From contig CAISUR010000299.1 in assembly GCA_903888655.1 (NCBI GenBank), positions 1-5,800 on the forward strand: a stretch of 5,800 bases of DNA, written 5' to 3'. This DNA is from an uncultured Bacteroidota bacterium (GTDB lineage: Bacteria; Bacteroidota; Bacteroidia; Flavobacteriales; Flavobacteriaceae). Positions within the stretch are counted from its first letter, which is position 1, and every line of letters begins with the position of its first letter. Positions 5,364 to 5,800 of the stretch are shown here, piece after piece. The position numbers and the translations under genes are program-made. The notes under the pieces are model-generated. The model was not told where the DNA came from, did not search any database, and saw nothing but the letters and a program-made list of their open reading frames with translations.

Positions 5364-5455
5364 TAAATTTAAACGCTCTTTGCCTGAAATTGCAACAAAA
5401 ATTTAACGATTTATGCTTTTACTAGTTTTTTAAAATACCATTCAAATAGAATTAC

Positions 5456-5463
5456 TATATTTG
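5456..5463 (+). promoter_or_regulatory. -7 promoter element of the acyltransferase gene
   Basis: TATATTTG matches TAnnTTTG exactly and lies 30 bases before the ATG at 5493. The region 19-23 bases upstream has no clear TTG, so the -33 element is weak or absent. Confidence 0.48.
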
Positions 5464-5492
5464 TTTCTTGTTCAAAAAAAGAAAACAATTCA

Positions 5493-5800
5493 ATGGGTTT
5501 AGTCACTGCTAAAGAAGTTGCAAAAGCAATAAATGCTGATAAGTATGGGGTTTTAGGCACTTTCGCTGGGTGGTTACTAATGAAAACGCTTAAGATTTCT
5601 ACTCTTAATAAGATCTACGACCGAAACAAACACTTAAAAGATTTGGAGTTTTTGAATGCCATTTTGGATGAGTTTCAAATCAAATTTGAAATTCCCGAAG
5701 AGGATTTAAAAAGACTCCCCAAAGACGGTGCTTACATTACAATATCCAATCATCCACTTGGGGGTATCGACGGTATTTTACTGTTAAAGTTAATGCTGGA
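5493..5800 (+). CDS. Lysophospholipid acyltransferase family protein, partial (N-terminus)
   Basis: The frame is open from the ATG at 5493 to the window edge (102 codons plus two bases). The protein begins MGLVTAKEVAKAINADKYG and reaches ITISNHPLGGIDGILLLK (82-99). NHPLGGIDG is the catalytic histidine/aspartate block of glycerolipid acyltransferases (His87 and Asp93), with the longer His-to-Asp spacing and GG seen in the Bacteroidota 'hemolysin-like' branch. Such proteins transfer an acyl chain to a lysolipid at the inner membrane. In Flavobacterium this branch includes OlsF-type enzymes, in which this domain is fused to a C-terminal N-acyltransferase to make ornithine or glycine lipids. The window ends before that second domain, so a bifunctional OlsF-like protein of about 600 residues is plausible but not shown. 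Start choice is supported by the -7 element 30 bases upstream. No Shine-Dalgarno sequence is seen beyond a weak AAAGAAAA tract. Confidence 0.85.
   Translation, partial: MGLVTAKEVAKAINADKYGVLGTFAGWLLMKTLKISTLNKIYDRNKHLKDLEFLNAILDEFQIKFEIPEEDLKRLPKDGAYITISNHPLGGIDGILLLKLML

Overview
The window looks like chromosomal DNA of a Flavobacterium-type member of the Bacteroidota. It is AT-rich and has almost no Shine-Dalgarno sequences. Several genes are preceded by the phylum-specific -7 element TAnnTTTG. One small secreted protein carries the flavobacterial 'QVGINTTSPLSTLDINGN' start after its signal peptide, and there is an SpmA-SpmB fusion protein of the kind common in Bacteroidota. No rRNA, tRNA, CRISPR array, transposase or phage module is visible.

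Layout, left to right. A minus-strand gene for a small four-cysteine zinc-ribbon protein runs off the left edge (1-349). It diverges from a short single-stranded DNA-binding protein gene (ssb, 593-925). The gap between them holds a consensus promoter for the zinc-ribbon gene and a helically phased TTACAA array. Downstream of ssb is a gene-free stretch (926-1274) with a 10-bp perfect inverted repeat, an apparent remnant of the C-terminal end of an HRDC-type helicase, a strong intrinsic terminator, and a 14-bp perfect palindrome that resembles a LacI-family operator. Next come a small secreted surface protein (1275-1703) and, after a gap with a weak terminator, a 474-residue SpmA/SpmB-like membrane protein (1924-3348).

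A bidirectional terminator (3375-3403) separates that plus-strand gene from two minus-strand genes: an OmpA-family lipoprotein with a long coiled coil (3427-4392) and exodeoxyribonuclease III (4574-5335). Finally, a lysophospholipid-acyltransferase-type gene starts divergently from exonuclease III and runs off the right edge (5493-5800).

The genes appear to be mostly single-gene transcription units: DNA maintenance (ssb, xth), envelope anchoring (OmpA lipoprotein), membrane lipid synthesis (acyltransferase) and a membrane protein of unsettled role. I see no convincing new multi-gene system. The most interesting signals are small: the phased repeat array, the operator-like palindrome in front of the secreted protein, the decayed helicase end, and an unexplained segment around 1716-1874.
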